A program made the position numbers and the translations under genes. The notes beneath the pieces were generated by a model. It searched no databases and was not told where the DNA came from. It was given only the letters and a program-made list of their open reading frames with translations. From Linepithema humile (lineage: Eukaryota; Arthropoda; Insecta; Hymenoptera; Formicidae), in the NCBI RefSeq assembly GCF_040581485.1, contig NC_090131.1:18433501-18497500 (forward strand): DNA of 64,000 nucleotides, given 5' to 3'. Below, piece by piece: positions 49,141 through 60,900 of this stretch (its first letter is position 1; every line of letters starts with the position of its first letter).

Positions 49141-52100
49141 CGGCGCTATCGCGATAGCGACCGTTGAATATCTTCGATAATTTGCGACGGGACCGAACGG
49201 CGGGGTATCGCGTGACTACGAAGCGACCGTCGCCTTGTGGGGGTGGACTGTATTCAGGACGAGTACTTAATCGTTCTCGGGCTATCGTATCTTCGCTGCG
49301 CGCACGCTATTTATTACCGCGCCGATCGAGATCTGCATTTGACGTGCGTTACTGACATCGAGACGTTTTCCGCTTGGGAGCGTAATTATGGACCTTTGTA
49401 CGGGCCTTCGTAAGAAATAACGCCGTATACAGAGCACATGTAAATTATTTTTAGACATTCCTTTTGGCAAAAATATGCAGCGTACTGCATTTGAATATTG
49501 AATGCGCAAAGATACGGTGTTCTAATAAATTGTGATGGAAAGCATATAAAAAAGAAATAAGCTTTTAAGTACTTCCACTTTACATTCGTACGTAAGGATG
49601 CGTATGTATAAATCGTGAAGAGCTTTCCCATCTCCGTATTGCGCAAAAAAATTTTCGTTTTTAACTCTACATCTCCGATTTCTTCCACTCTGTTCTGTTA
49701 TGCTTCTCCTATTTTTCTTCCAAGTTGTTTTGATCGTTGACGCGTTACGCTCGCGAATACACTTCGCATCATAGCAAAAGTCAAATCTGTTCTAAACGAT
49801 AAGCAGTAAACGAAATGTAAACGTATCACCGTATCCTACATTTGCTACTTCAAAGGTTACAAATGTTGCGCAATAAATACGGTCTTAACATTTGCGCAAT
49901 ATCGCTAAAAAGATGACTGGCGAAAAGCACTCACGTACAATTTGCATTACTGGAATACTATATATCTAAAGTAAAATAAATTTCTGTCGCGATTGACGTT
50001 ACTAAAACATAATATAAAACGAACAGAATAAATTTTTGTTTGCGTCAATTATTTTCTTATGTATAATTTCTGTCCGTTAGAACAATTTTCGATTAATAGG
50101 TTTGATTGTCACGTGTCAAATATATCGTTTCAGGATATAAATTCTTTCTTTGTTGTAGATCGGCTGGTTGCTCGATGCAGCTTTACATTTAAGCGAATCT
50201 CATTTAAATGAATTTCATTGCATGGCGGGCGTTATGTGCGGGTAGATTCAATGGATCGCGCCGGCTACATAACGTAACACAATTACCCATCAAATTTCCG
50301 CGATGCCATCCACGACTTGTTCGTGAATGAATTTAATGAAAACTCGCATCCAAAGCGGTTGATCGACGTCGATGAGCAAAACGTGCGTCGTGTCTTCCGC
50401 GATGAAAATTCCGACCAAGTTTTTCATCGCCGCGCCATTCGTGCATACACAACGGATAAAAAGTGCGGTAGCCGCGGTATATTTGCATAGGTAATTGCCC
50501 GTTGCACGTGGCGCTTCGTTGTTGGCATAATCGGATTCGGCCTACGGTGATTTTATTTTTCATGCATTAACTGCGATTCGTACTGTTTGCGTTCACGCGA
50601 ATTTGATAGTTTGCGTCTTCCGTTCGATAACGCGAAAGATCTGACGCAACAGTTTAATTATGAGTAGATAACATCTAAAAAAATAGCGTGTTTAAGTATT
50701 GTATTGCGTGTTTTTAAGTATTTGTTTTGCATTTTAATTGAAATCTAATTTCTACATTTAAAATTAATATTGGCGTGTTAAAGTATTATATAAAACCTTT
50801 TTTTGCAAAATTTTGCATGCATTTTTATTATTAATGGGTAAAGAGTCAGTGAAAATTTATATATTATTATATTCTTTTTTATAATATAATATTTCATATT
50901 ATACTTTATCGTGGGTTTATTCGTGCTTACAATATCGTTTTTTTTAACTTTATAGAATTATCAAAGTTATAATTTTATTTTTATAGTAATTCATTCATGA
51001 ATACATGTTATTATTAAAAATAAATAGTACGCGTTTCGAGTATTTGTTAATATGAGATTTTAATTTCAAAATTTCCAATTTCTTAATTTCAGATTTTAAT
51101 TTCAACCATTTAATTGCATGTATTGTGATATTCATGTATTGTAGCTTTATAAAAATTAATGCGCCAGACAAATTGCGTTTTAATTTTTTATAGAATATAC
51201 GATTATAAAATATCAACGTTAAATGTTGGAATTAACAATTTCAGTCAAATTATAAAATATTTAAAGTTAATCGATTCGATAGCAATAATATACATGTTTG
51301 AAGGTCTCGAACTACATATACCATGTCTTTCTGAATCGTCGTATACACGTGCATCGATGGCTACCGTGTTAATGTAATTGCGAAAGCACTTGCTACATAA
51401 GTTGTATGAATGCGCATGAATATATATTACCACATTAACATTGTGGCTTGTCGAAGTTCAGCGAATAGGTTGCGGTGCACCATAGTTAATGTTATGTTAA
51501 TGTAACCTTCGGTCCTCCGTCGCCTCGCGTGACTCTTCCACCGGTACCAATCTCGCCGCTAAGAATGGACTTTAAGCATTTTTTTTGAACCGCGGATTAC
51601 GCATTTGCATCGCGGTCGCGGGCACGCGCCCTTCCCTCTTCTCCGGGTTCAAGGTCTTACGCAAACCAAGGTTATGCGTGACAGTCCAAGTCCAAAACAA
51701 CCTCGAGAAAGTGGTTATAAGTGAAAGAATTGTTAAAATTATTTTCTTTGCGTTTAAAAATTTTTTACATGACATCTTAAAGTTTTTGAAATTTTATTTC
51801 ATGTAAGAAACGAATCCTATTTGTCCGATCTAGGGTTACTAAATACCAGTCACGGCCAGTTGAATTTGGAATATTAGCAGGTAATAATATCAGGTAACGA
51901 GTATTAGTACGGTAGCTTCTGCCGCATGGAGCAAAAAGAGAGCCGCACTCGCGAAGCGGCTCATCTATCCTGCGAAAACAAGGCGAGACGGTTTGTATGC
52001 GGCACCTTAAATCTTACATTACTGACTTCGTCTCGTCGCTTCCTCTTGCGTAAATTACTTTGAGAACATTCGATTTGCGATTCTTCGCCAAGTTTGAGCT

Positions 52101-53027
52101 TCACGCTTGTTCTTGCTAATGTTACTCTTGGTTGTGCTGTAAAATATGCGATTTTACGCATTTCTCCGTAGTAATTGCTTAAGTAGTATATTGTTTTCAC
52201 TTTTCATGTTCGCTCTTTACGTAAGGTGCGAATCGACGATAATCACACTTCGAGCGGCAAACCAGTTTATAGCCGACGGAGATCGGTCGATTAAATGGGA
52301 TTTGATTCGCATGTGGTTTCCAGTTCACGACGTATCTACTGCACCGTTTTCCTTGTATTATATGATCATCTTAACTGACTTATAATGAATTAGTGACGCG
52401 AATTTCGTAATGCACAATTGAAATTAACGATATAGACGAAATAAATCGGCCAAATGTAAATATTGCAGTCTCTTGCTATGAACAAATCGTTGACTGTCTT
52501 GATAATTTCTTGTAAATTCTCTGATCGTAGCGAGAAGATAAATTTGGTGGATTGTAATCTGTTTCACGGATAAAGCACTCTGTAGAGTATTGTATGCTGA
52601 CGGCAGAGAAAGCCACTAATGGCAGCAATGAAAAGCCGCGGCTTCCTCTGAATCCTGTAAGTCGATGATTTCGTTTCTGCCGACGTATGCATATGCAAAA
52701 TGCGAGATGCAAAATTTACCGAGCGCAAGAGCGCGCGTTGCCAGTCCGTCGTTTTAACAGTCGCGGTGCATGCGGTAGTAACGATACGCAAATGATCTCC
52801 TCTCGACTCGATTTCAGGACACTGCTGTATATCACATTAGATCTTATTGCCTTAAGTATACCTACATGGCGTAAACGTCGCGACATGATGTTATGACATT
52901 AAGCGCCACCCGTCGTCTTCTCACATCCACGCTAAGCCCTGTTGAATATCCGGCAATCAAGGCCAACGAACTAGTGTAATATATCTTCCTCTAGTTACTG
53001 TAATATCCTGTCTGTCACTTTTCGTAT
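49141..53027. other. non-coding stretch, no supported gene
   Basis: Very AT-rich at about 50640-51290 and 51700-51800. Small ORFs only (at most 100 codons; 49386-49688 minus is the longest) and none recognisable. Confidence 0.45.
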
Positions 53028-53065
53028 CTATATATTATATATAATATATAATATGTTGTATATAG
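53028..53065. repeat. AT-rich palindromic tract
   Basis: TATATATTATATATAATATA-type sequence, largely self-complementary. This is common in low-complexity AT DNA. Confidence 0.7.
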
Positions 53066-53128
53066 CTATTTCTATTTTGCTACACACGCAAGATGATGCT
53101 GTCGATAAATACATTTCCGATTTAACTT

Positions 53129-53172
53129 GAAAGTCATCTCTTGCAGTCATCTCTTGAAAGTCATCTCTTGAA
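53129..53172. repeat. three tandem copies of AAGTCATCTCTTG
   Basis: The unit occurs at 53131-53143, 53144-53156 (first base C) and 53157-53170 (one extra A). A short minisatellite with no further structure. Confidence 0.9.
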
Positions 53173-53420
53173 AAATATCAGAAATATGAATTTTATCTTT
53201 TACTAATCATATTTCTGAATATTTATCGTGCATATATTATACATTGTTATCTAAAAATCAATATATTACAGAAACAATTTTTATTCAATATTATATATAG
53301 TTTTCTATAACTATAAATTTTTAATTATTTCTTTAGATTATATAATATAGCAAACGAATAAATCAATGGAATCTGGAAAATGATATCCTTTTTTCTTTTG
53401 GCACGGCAAATATTCCGCAG

Positions 53421-53720
53421 CACATCGAGAATTTCTAGTTTACTACCGGAAAAACTCGTTTTATCACGGGAGATGACCTTCAAAGAGTACGATCGATACA
53501 TATATTCGAGAAACGTCAAAGAACGTTGTACCACACTTACGGCGAGAGAGTCGTACGTGGAAGCGTGGGAGACGAGGATCGTTCGGCGAGGATTGGCGAT
53601 GATAGACGACGACATACAAAGACGAGTCTTTGTTTCCCCGCGAGTCCCAGGAAATAGCTATCGCCAGATAAGTATCGCCGATCCACCTGCGCCGCTCGGC
53701 AAGAAGACGATCGTAGCCGA
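53421..53720 (+). CDS. candidate internal coding exon, unknown protein (partial)
   Basis: The 300-base segment is open in one frame throughout and is bounded by credible splice sites. Upstream there is a pyrimidine run (CCTTTTTTCTTTTG) followed by ATTCCGCAG (AG at 53419-53420). Downstream there is a CCGA/GTAAGG donor, the intron beginning at 53721. The acceptor leaves one base to complete a codon and the donor leaves two, so the exon is phase-symmetric. The encoded 100 residues are charged, e.g. MTFKEYDRYIYSRNVKER and GLAMIDDDIQRRVFVSPRVP. No domain, signal peptide or membrane segment is recognised. The opposite strand is also open for 94 codons, so low stop density could explain it. An unspliced reading would use ATG 53380 and stop at TAA 53722-53724. 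Confidence 0.33.
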
Positions 53721-55916
53721 GTAAGGAGATCGAACCGATCGATTCCACCTTTTATTTCCTCCGCGTCTCGTCTCCACTTCTGTCGCTTCCTCCGCCCTTT
53801 TACATTTTATTAACGTCCATTTATCCTGCCGTTGAAGTTTACAACTCGGAACTGCACGACGACGCTGGTGGGCAGGATCCATCTATTCGCGGTGCGCGCG
53901 CGGAGAGATAGAAGTCTGACCTCGCGCACTGGTCACGCTGTAGTCGCCTGTATCTAGTGTGCTCGAGTGCATTCGTATTTCACTGACCCATCAAGCTCTG
54001 GGATTTCGCTCGAATCTTTGTCGTTCCGACTCCATCGATTTTCGAATCTTACGAACGACACGCGCGCTACACTCGTACAACACATTTGTAACACATTCTC
54101 TAACTTCGTAGTTATGTAATGAACGTGCAATCCAGTTCTCGACCAGCTTCATTTTCGAAAGACGAAAGCAACCTCGATGCTAATCTCAAATTGCTAATTC
54201 CGGATAGCTAATTCAATTAAGAGAATGCGCTGCGTCTGAAAGGCGGGCTAAAGACTACGGAGGCGCTTGTAAAAGGAAACGTGATGTTGATGGCTTTTTC
54301 TCGGTCGTACACGTTTAGTCGGGGCATAATGGTAACTAACTATTTGACGGCGCGGCGCGAGGCCAGTTTGGACGAGACCCGGTCAGAATAGAACCGGCTT
54401 GGCGGTTCTTGCGGTAACTACTAACCAGAGGCGCCGCCGGCACGCTTCAGTGCCTACCCGCCCGAATCATCGGCGCTTGATAGGAACTACCAGCGGAACG
54501 AGAGAATGATGGGCTGCGCGGCTCGGGCAGGATGTAAAGTAGAACAACCGCGAGACGGCGATCCTTGAAGAGGAACGACGGATTGGCGGCGTGGCCGCAC
54601 TGGCCGACTTGCCAAAGGAGAGCTGCCAAATCCGCCGTTTGTTTGCCCATCGATTCGTCCATTTCAAACCTAGAGCTGTGTAAATTCGGAGATATTCGAG
54701 CTTTGATTAATTGAAGAAAATTGCAGCGTTCGCGGTATTACTGCAATTTTCATATCAGCGATAAATTACAGAATTGAACTATTTTTTTTTAGATTTTCGA
54801 TAAAATTATCAGAGGAATTATCGAATAGAACGTACATGAATAATATAAATCAATGGTCTAAATTGTTTCAATTTACTTTGTATGAACAAAAGGTATTTTT
54901 AATTCAAGATATTGATTTTAACTGTGCAAGAGAAACGTTTAAAAGAAAAATGAGAAAATTTCCAGCAATGGGGTTAATCAAATTTAATTGTAATTGTAGT
55001 GTGATGACAGAAAGCAAATATCTGTTTTATTTTCAATCGCACTTTAATCGTAACTTTTAAGCAACAAAATAGGGACAATAGAATTGATGTTTAAAAGATG
55101 CAATTCTTCAGTCTGTCTCTCACATCTGAGTGAATGCCGTCGCTAGGATTGTCGATGAAGTTGGTGTTAATGACATTAAAATATTGGACAACCGATTCTC
55201 GTTAAAAAGTTTCGATTAAAATGAATCCTTTTAACGTAGGAGTTGCATCTTTGTCTACTCAGATCCTAACCTTCTCTCTTCAAAATGGGCTCGGTCGCGC
55301 GGCCCTTACGTCGAGCTTGACAAAAAATCTAATTAGAAGTGGATTAAAATTTAATCACTCGCTAAAGGAACTTATCCTGGGCGCTATCGGTGGGTGGTGT
55401 CCTCTTCATTTAATTGTAGCCCAGCTGCTCTACCCCCCGCTCTTTCCGGTTTCGCCGTATCTTCCGATTATACCAGACTTGGTTTTTTTCTCTCTCACTC
55501 CTCCTCGTGAACCCTCGGCTCTTTTTCGAGCCACGATCGGGCTTCGCTGGGCAACAATTTACTTTGCATAGACATTAAACCCTGTTACTTAATCGAGCTA
55601 CCGTCGTCGTCCCTTCTTAAACGCCATGGATGGCAACACTTTCTTGCGTGGGCGGAATCTAAAGACTTCCAACTGAATTCGTCCTCCGGAGTAGTCTTCT
55701 CTTGACCAGTCACGTCGATACATATACGGGAGAAAAAGGATGAATTCATTTCACACATTCTCTGTACGTGATTCAAAATGGATGCGTTTCAATACGGGCA
55801 TATTGTATTTCATTGCCATTTAGCACGTTCGACGAGTAGCTTGTTTTGATTTTCTATGAATCGAGAGAAAAGGTATTGAATACAGAAGTTGGTTTTCAAA
55901 AATATATCACACCTGA
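53721..55916. other. non-coding stretch, possibly intron after the candidate exon
   Basis: CpG-rich at about 53740-54120 and 54300-54660, AT-rich at 54680-55080. I could not find a convincing next exon in the matching phase. A 74-codon ORF at 54836-55060 lies in AT-rich DNA and is not recognised. Confidence 0.4.
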
Positions 55917-55962
55917 ACAATAGTAGTACAATACATTGTACAATACATTGTACTATTATTGT
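55917..55962. repeat. 46-bp near-perfect palindrome built from a doubled 12-mer
   Basis: The two 23-base halves (55917-55939 and 55940-55962) are reverse complements at 20 of 23 positions with no loop. The core is two tandem copies of ACAATACATTGT, each itself nearly self-complementary. It could extrude as a cruciform, be a dimeric binding site or be a remnant of transposon ends. Confidence 0.85.
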
Positions 55963-57800
55963 AATTTTTTATTTTTTATATGAATATAACTGCATGTGTG
56001 CTTGCTGATAATTCATAATTAAGTGATAATTATTGATATTTCTAGATGTATTTATGTATAATTATAAGTTTTAAGAGAAGTGAATTACTACGTGCGCTTC
56101 ATTATTAAATTATTTTAAATACCTTAAATTGTGTTGACGCATTCTAATTTTTTATCATGCAATTACCAGAAAGATTTCTTGTTACTAAAAAATGTAACTT
56201 TTATTTTATATCTATTATAATATTAATATTTGCAATTAAACTCATAGTCGATGGGAAAGCAAACGAGAGATGCTTGATTGAATTATGCGAAAAACTTAAC
56301 TATAAAATTTTTATTGTAAATTTGCACATTTTTATTTTACTTTATTCAAGTTTACGTTTTATATTAAAATTGCATAACGCGTTGCTACAATGTGCATCGC
56401 AGAATCGATAGTTGCGTGTCCACCTCGTGGAGAAAATTCGATTTAATCGTCTTTCTTATTGATCGCTCGTGCAATCTACAATATACGTGTCCTCACACGT
56501 GCGCATGTAAAATTTCTTAAGCAACTAGGCCACTCTTCAGGCGCATCAGCGACCATGTTACCGTACGAGAATCTCATCTCGCCGGCGCTCACTCCCACCG
56601 GATAACGAGAGAGTAATTGGGGAGAAGATTAGATTCCGCTATGGGGCCGCGAGCCGAGGGTGCGCATTCGACTCGGAGACTTACGCGCCGTCCGTGCCGC
56701 CCTTCCAGTAAAAAGATGACCTCGTTACACTGTCGCTTCGCCGAGCAGATATGGTCCGCGGTAACGGGTTATAGCCGCGCGTAAGTGAGCTTCCCGGCGT
56801 GGTCGTTCGCCGCTAACCGTCGCCAGCCATCTCGGATTCCTCATGGGGAAATTCTCTCCGGTACATAGGAGCGGGGGTGCAGCCTGATTCGACCTCCGCC
56901 CATCAAAGATTCAGTTGCTCTCGCACGCACCTCTGCGGCTCACCCACGACCTCACGCCGACCCTAAATCCTGACCCCTTCGTTCGTGTCTCGCGACTAAA
57001 CTCGACGTAACTGCCATGCGTTATTATACCGCTGTCGCCGTATCGACCTCGGCGCTTCCTGATCCGATCTTCCTCGCACCTATTAATTTCGTAGCCACGA
57101 TAATGCTCACGCGATATCACGTAAATACGTTGCGTAACATCGCCGAGTCGCCCCTCCGTGCTTTTAACCAGCTGCCGCTTTTGGCGCGATAAGTTCAGTG
57201 TTGTGTAACACTGTAAGGAGCACGACATTTTGCTCCATACTTGCACCGGCATTTATTAAATATAAATGCATAACAGCATTTTGACATAGTCGCATGATTG
57301 GGCGAGCCCTGAAATTATTGAGAATTACGAAATTGCCGATTATATCATACTAAAGTTTCTGATTTCCATTATGATGGCATTAAGTATTTTCAAAAATATT
57401 CTTAAAATAATAAGTATATTTTTACGATTAATGACAATGTATCAATTTAATGTAATTCTTCTTTAATCTTTAATTTACACATTTTTTCAGTTATGAATTT
57501 TTGAAGGTAGAGCTTGATAATAGATACTATCGCGTGTCAGCGTAAAACGGTATTGTCTTTTAAATGAAACGTTCGCAGACACTTCCTAATCCGAGCATAA
57601 GCAGAGCTTGTCGTGTCATCATAATCCTATGGAACGATAGAGGGTGCGAACTCCCCGAAGTTGAATATACAAGGAAGGGTAATTAATTGACAAGCCTTAT
57701 CCGTCAACCGCATGTTCACTAATCCACCCGCTGTCAACTCTGAAAGCTTCTTAAGAAGATTTTTCCGTAAATCCTATTTCGCACTAAAATTAGTTTGCTA
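55963..57800. other. non-coding stretch, no supported gene
   Basis: AT-rich at 55960-56400 and 57280-57560, with a CpG-rich block at about 56560-57200. The 84-codon ORF at 56157-56411 has Ile/Phe-rich segments caused by the AT bias. The 113-codon ORF at 56911-57252 (minus) is unrecognised. Confidence 0.45.
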
Positions 57801-58040
57801 CAAAAAATATTTTCTGTTAAATCGAAAAAACGCCCGAATTATTGATCGATAAAATTGAACAACATTTAAATGGAATATGTGAGCAAACAACCGGTTATGG
57901 ATTTCGCTTTCAATAGAAATATCTTCGGGTTGTTACATTCTGTGAAATAATATTTTCCGTTGATTGAAAAAAATAATACTTATAAAACGTGCGCATCGTT
58001 AAAAGCGCGCCAGAGAACCATTTGGAAATTTCAAGTGTGC
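57801..58040 (-). mobile_element. interspersed repeat, copy A (unclassified)
   Basis: Read on the minus strand from 58040 to 57801 this matches the plus-strand segment 46741-46945 in order and orientation. It has an extra module at about 57910-57970 that the other copy lacks. The module is related to 59170-59232 on the same strand, about 84% identical over 63 bases. The first 74 bases match copy C at roughly 88%. A 94-codon minus-strand ORF runs across it, but its frame shifts against copy C by a 2-base indel, so coding is not supported. Confidence 0.75.
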
Positions 58041-59169
58041 ATTCTTGAGATCTCAGACGCCGTTGTAGTATCGCAGGGTCATCGACGGAGATCCGAACAA
58101 TATAGTAAAAGTCGCAGCGTCTGCGAATGAGAAACTTTTCAATGGATTTACTGGTTCCACTTTCTTTCATTTGGTCCCTATTCACTCGATTCACTTAGTC
58201 AAGTTTTATTCACTCGCGAACTTACGACGCCGTGCCGCCACTCGGTCGATTATGCAACTTCGGTATCCCTATCTCATTTTGCTCCTTTCCGGCCGTTTTG
58301 CCCGATGTAGCAGTTCATCTTTCGCGATAACTATCGTTAGAATCTGAATCGTCGAGATAATTTTCCGATTTCACATTGAGATTATAAAAATGTAATATTT
58401 ATGAGACATATTAATACGTTTTGCAAGAAAATACGAGTTATGAGATGGAGTTTTCATTTTGCAATCAATTAAAACAGTATTTTGTAATGCTTAAGTAGGT
58501 CTTCATAAAGCTTATTGTTTTCAGTCGAACTAAATTAAATTGATTATTAGAAATTAATTAAACTTATATTTTTTTTATAAAAAAGTCACTCTCTTAGAAA
58601 CGGTGACTTATAAATTAAATAATCATGAGACGTTATGGAAATGAGAATATATTTGTCTATTTTATGCTTCAGCTCTCATGTGAATTTCAACTTTATTCAC
58701 GCCTTGGCAAAGCGATATTCCGATCTGTAATGCAAAGCAATATTACTCTTTAAACGTCACTAATCGAATAACGGTCTTTCATGCAGCGTCGCGATTTCTT
58801 TGCCTTCAACGAGGAGGGTAAATGAACTATATTTCGCAATATCTTTCAATAATCCGGAATACCGAGTTCTCCTTTTAAATCGAGGTTTATGCCTCCTAAA
58901 AGGAATGAATCCTATCACAATGGCATCGAGTAAAATTTCCGTGCAAATGGGTCTTGGCACGAAATTCCGCCTCAGTTATATCAGTGAAGATTACAAGTGC
59001 AGCGCGAATGCACCTACTGTCGACTATCATTTTGCGAACTCCTTCTCTGCCGCACAATCTTCTCGAGTCACGTAACGGTGCGGTTTTGAGCCGCGCCCTT
59101 CGAGGATCTTCGGTAAGGTAGTTGATCGGTTGAAAGCTTATTAAATATGTACGCAAAATTCATCCCAGA
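58041..59169. other. non-coding stretch, no supported gene
   Basis: AT-rich at 58380-58660, mixed elsewhere. Overlapping ORFs of 86-91 codons on both strands at 58800-59156 are not recognised. Confidence 0.45.
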
Positions 59170-59232
59170 AGAAACATCTTCGAGTTGTTACATTCAATAA
59201 AATAATATTTCATGTTGAGTGAAAAAAACAAT
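59170..59232 (-). mobile_element. partial interspersed repeat, copy B
   Basis: The 63 bases match 57915-57977 at about 53 positions without gaps, including CGAGTTGTTACATTC against CGGGTTGTTACATTC and AAATAATATTT. It corresponds to the module present in copy A but absent from copy C. No similarity to the rest of the element is visible around it. Confidence 0.7.
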
Positions 59233-60848
59233 TTCTGCTTCTTGCATTATTCCGTTCATATTAGCTTTCTCGAGATATAATGCAAATATTTACAAGAATT
59301 TTTTGTTTAAATCCCGGTGAAAAGTCGCTAAAGAACGATATTTTCGAATGTGTCGTAATACTTTTGGATACGCGTAGCAAACAATTTTCATTATCATCTT
59401 TTGTTATAGACAAGCAACGGCATTTTATAATACAATAAATGCATTGCGCTAAGAAGTTATCATGAAAAAGTTTGTCCCAGTTGCGTGCGACTATGGTGTA
59501 CGCTGCGAGGGAGGCGTTGCCTTTCGCTCCGCCGGAGGCCACTGAGAGAAAAATGAGATTTACGAGTTACTTTAAGCTGTAAGCGGCCAGAAGTTTTCAA
59601 GACGACTGTTCCTTGTTCCGTCCGCGCATTATCATGGTCCAGCTTTTTGTTCGCGACTTATGACTTTACCTGGATCAGCCTTGTGTAATGAGAATAACAT
59701 CAAAGCGCGCGACGCACGGTGCAATTTTGCGGATAAAATTTTATTAACATATGAATAATAAGTACGATCTTACGATGAAAAAGTAATTGTGATTAGTGTG
59801 AAGATGCTTTATTATTGTTTATAAACTGTCTTCCGTGGTGGTACATAGTGGACGTTTAACAGGCGGCATTAAAAATTCACAAAAAACAAGTTTACTAAAA
59901 GGATAAATGTAAAGTTTTCTGAAAACTTTTGATAAATACGCTGTAGAGAAAGTTTGTATGTATTATTTCTTCCATTGCGACACGTAAGTCAAAGTATCCT
60001 TTACTAGCTTATACGCCGGCTAGATCGATGTCGCATCCTATCCTATAATACTGCTTGTAGGCGCATAGTTATCATACAGAAACTTTGTTCCCCCTCTATC
60101 GTTAAATCGTCCTCCTAGAAGTCGTGCTTGTATCACAATGGCAGTGCTGGTCGACGACCCTTTTGAGGGACATGTCTGAAGGAAATGCAGATAAGCATAA
60201 AGTCGGTCTTGCAAGCCGTTTTTACAGACAACGAACTTGGAAGATACTATATGCATTATGCGTGCTGCACTCACTTGTGTTGCTGCATACTACAATTGTA
60301 TGACTTAACCATACAGTACAGTTGAAAAGCAATAGCGAATATTGTAGAAATATCTTTTTTAACGCAATACCGTACTCCGACATATCTCGTCAATATTAAG
60401 TGTAGCTTTCGGTTTAATATTAATAAATAACACGAAAAGGAAGTCACAAATAGTTTTACGTTTTCTTAAAAAACCACATTTCAGCAATAAAATTTTTACA
60501 TTACTACACTCGTAAGTTTTAAAATAACAGTGTGGTAATTTTCTTACTTATCTAACATGCACAATTACGTTGGAGAGAAAGAATAGTCAAGTATTTACGA
60601 GTTAACGTTAGTCTTGCATAATACATTTACTACGCATGTTTTACCGAGTAGCCAGTGTGGTCATTGACCCTTTTACATCGCGCAAGATGTAAAGAAAAGG
60701 GAGGCTCCGCCTTTCTTCCCGCTTCTTACATATGTGAATAGTAAATGTACGCGCAGGGTGCGCGATAGACGCGCATCCAGGTACACGAGGCGACGCGGTG
60801 CCGAGGACTCGACAGTTGTAATAATAGATGAAAGTAAGACGGGAGGGG
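59233..60848. other. mixed stretch with weak minus-strand ORFs
   Basis: AT-rich at about 59730-59960 and 60320-60600. Two minus-strand ORFs (59261-59542 and 60038-60274) have somewhat gene-like codon choice, but neither has a matched pair of splice sites or a known family. They are discussed as findings. Confidence 0.4.
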
Positions 60849-60854
60849 AAGAGA

Positions 60855-60900
<46 letters not shown>
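60849..60900. repeat. (GA)n microsatellite
   Basis: GA dinucleotide tract with single A and T interruptions. The Glu-Arg repeat of the overlapping 70-codon ORF is its translation. Confidence 0.95.

Noticed and set aside
53464..53748. 94-codon minus-strand ORF opposite the candidate exon
   Set aside because: The plus-strand frame has matching splice sites and phases, whereas the minus-strand frame has none that I can see.
56157..56411. 84-codon ORF that looks like a membrane protein
   Set aside because: Ile, Leu and Phe runs come from the AT-rich composition. No family and no splice sites.
57910..58194. 94-codon minus-strand ORF as a protein gene
   Set aside because: Half of it lies in an interspersed repeat whose other copy carries a 2-base frameshifting indel in the same region.
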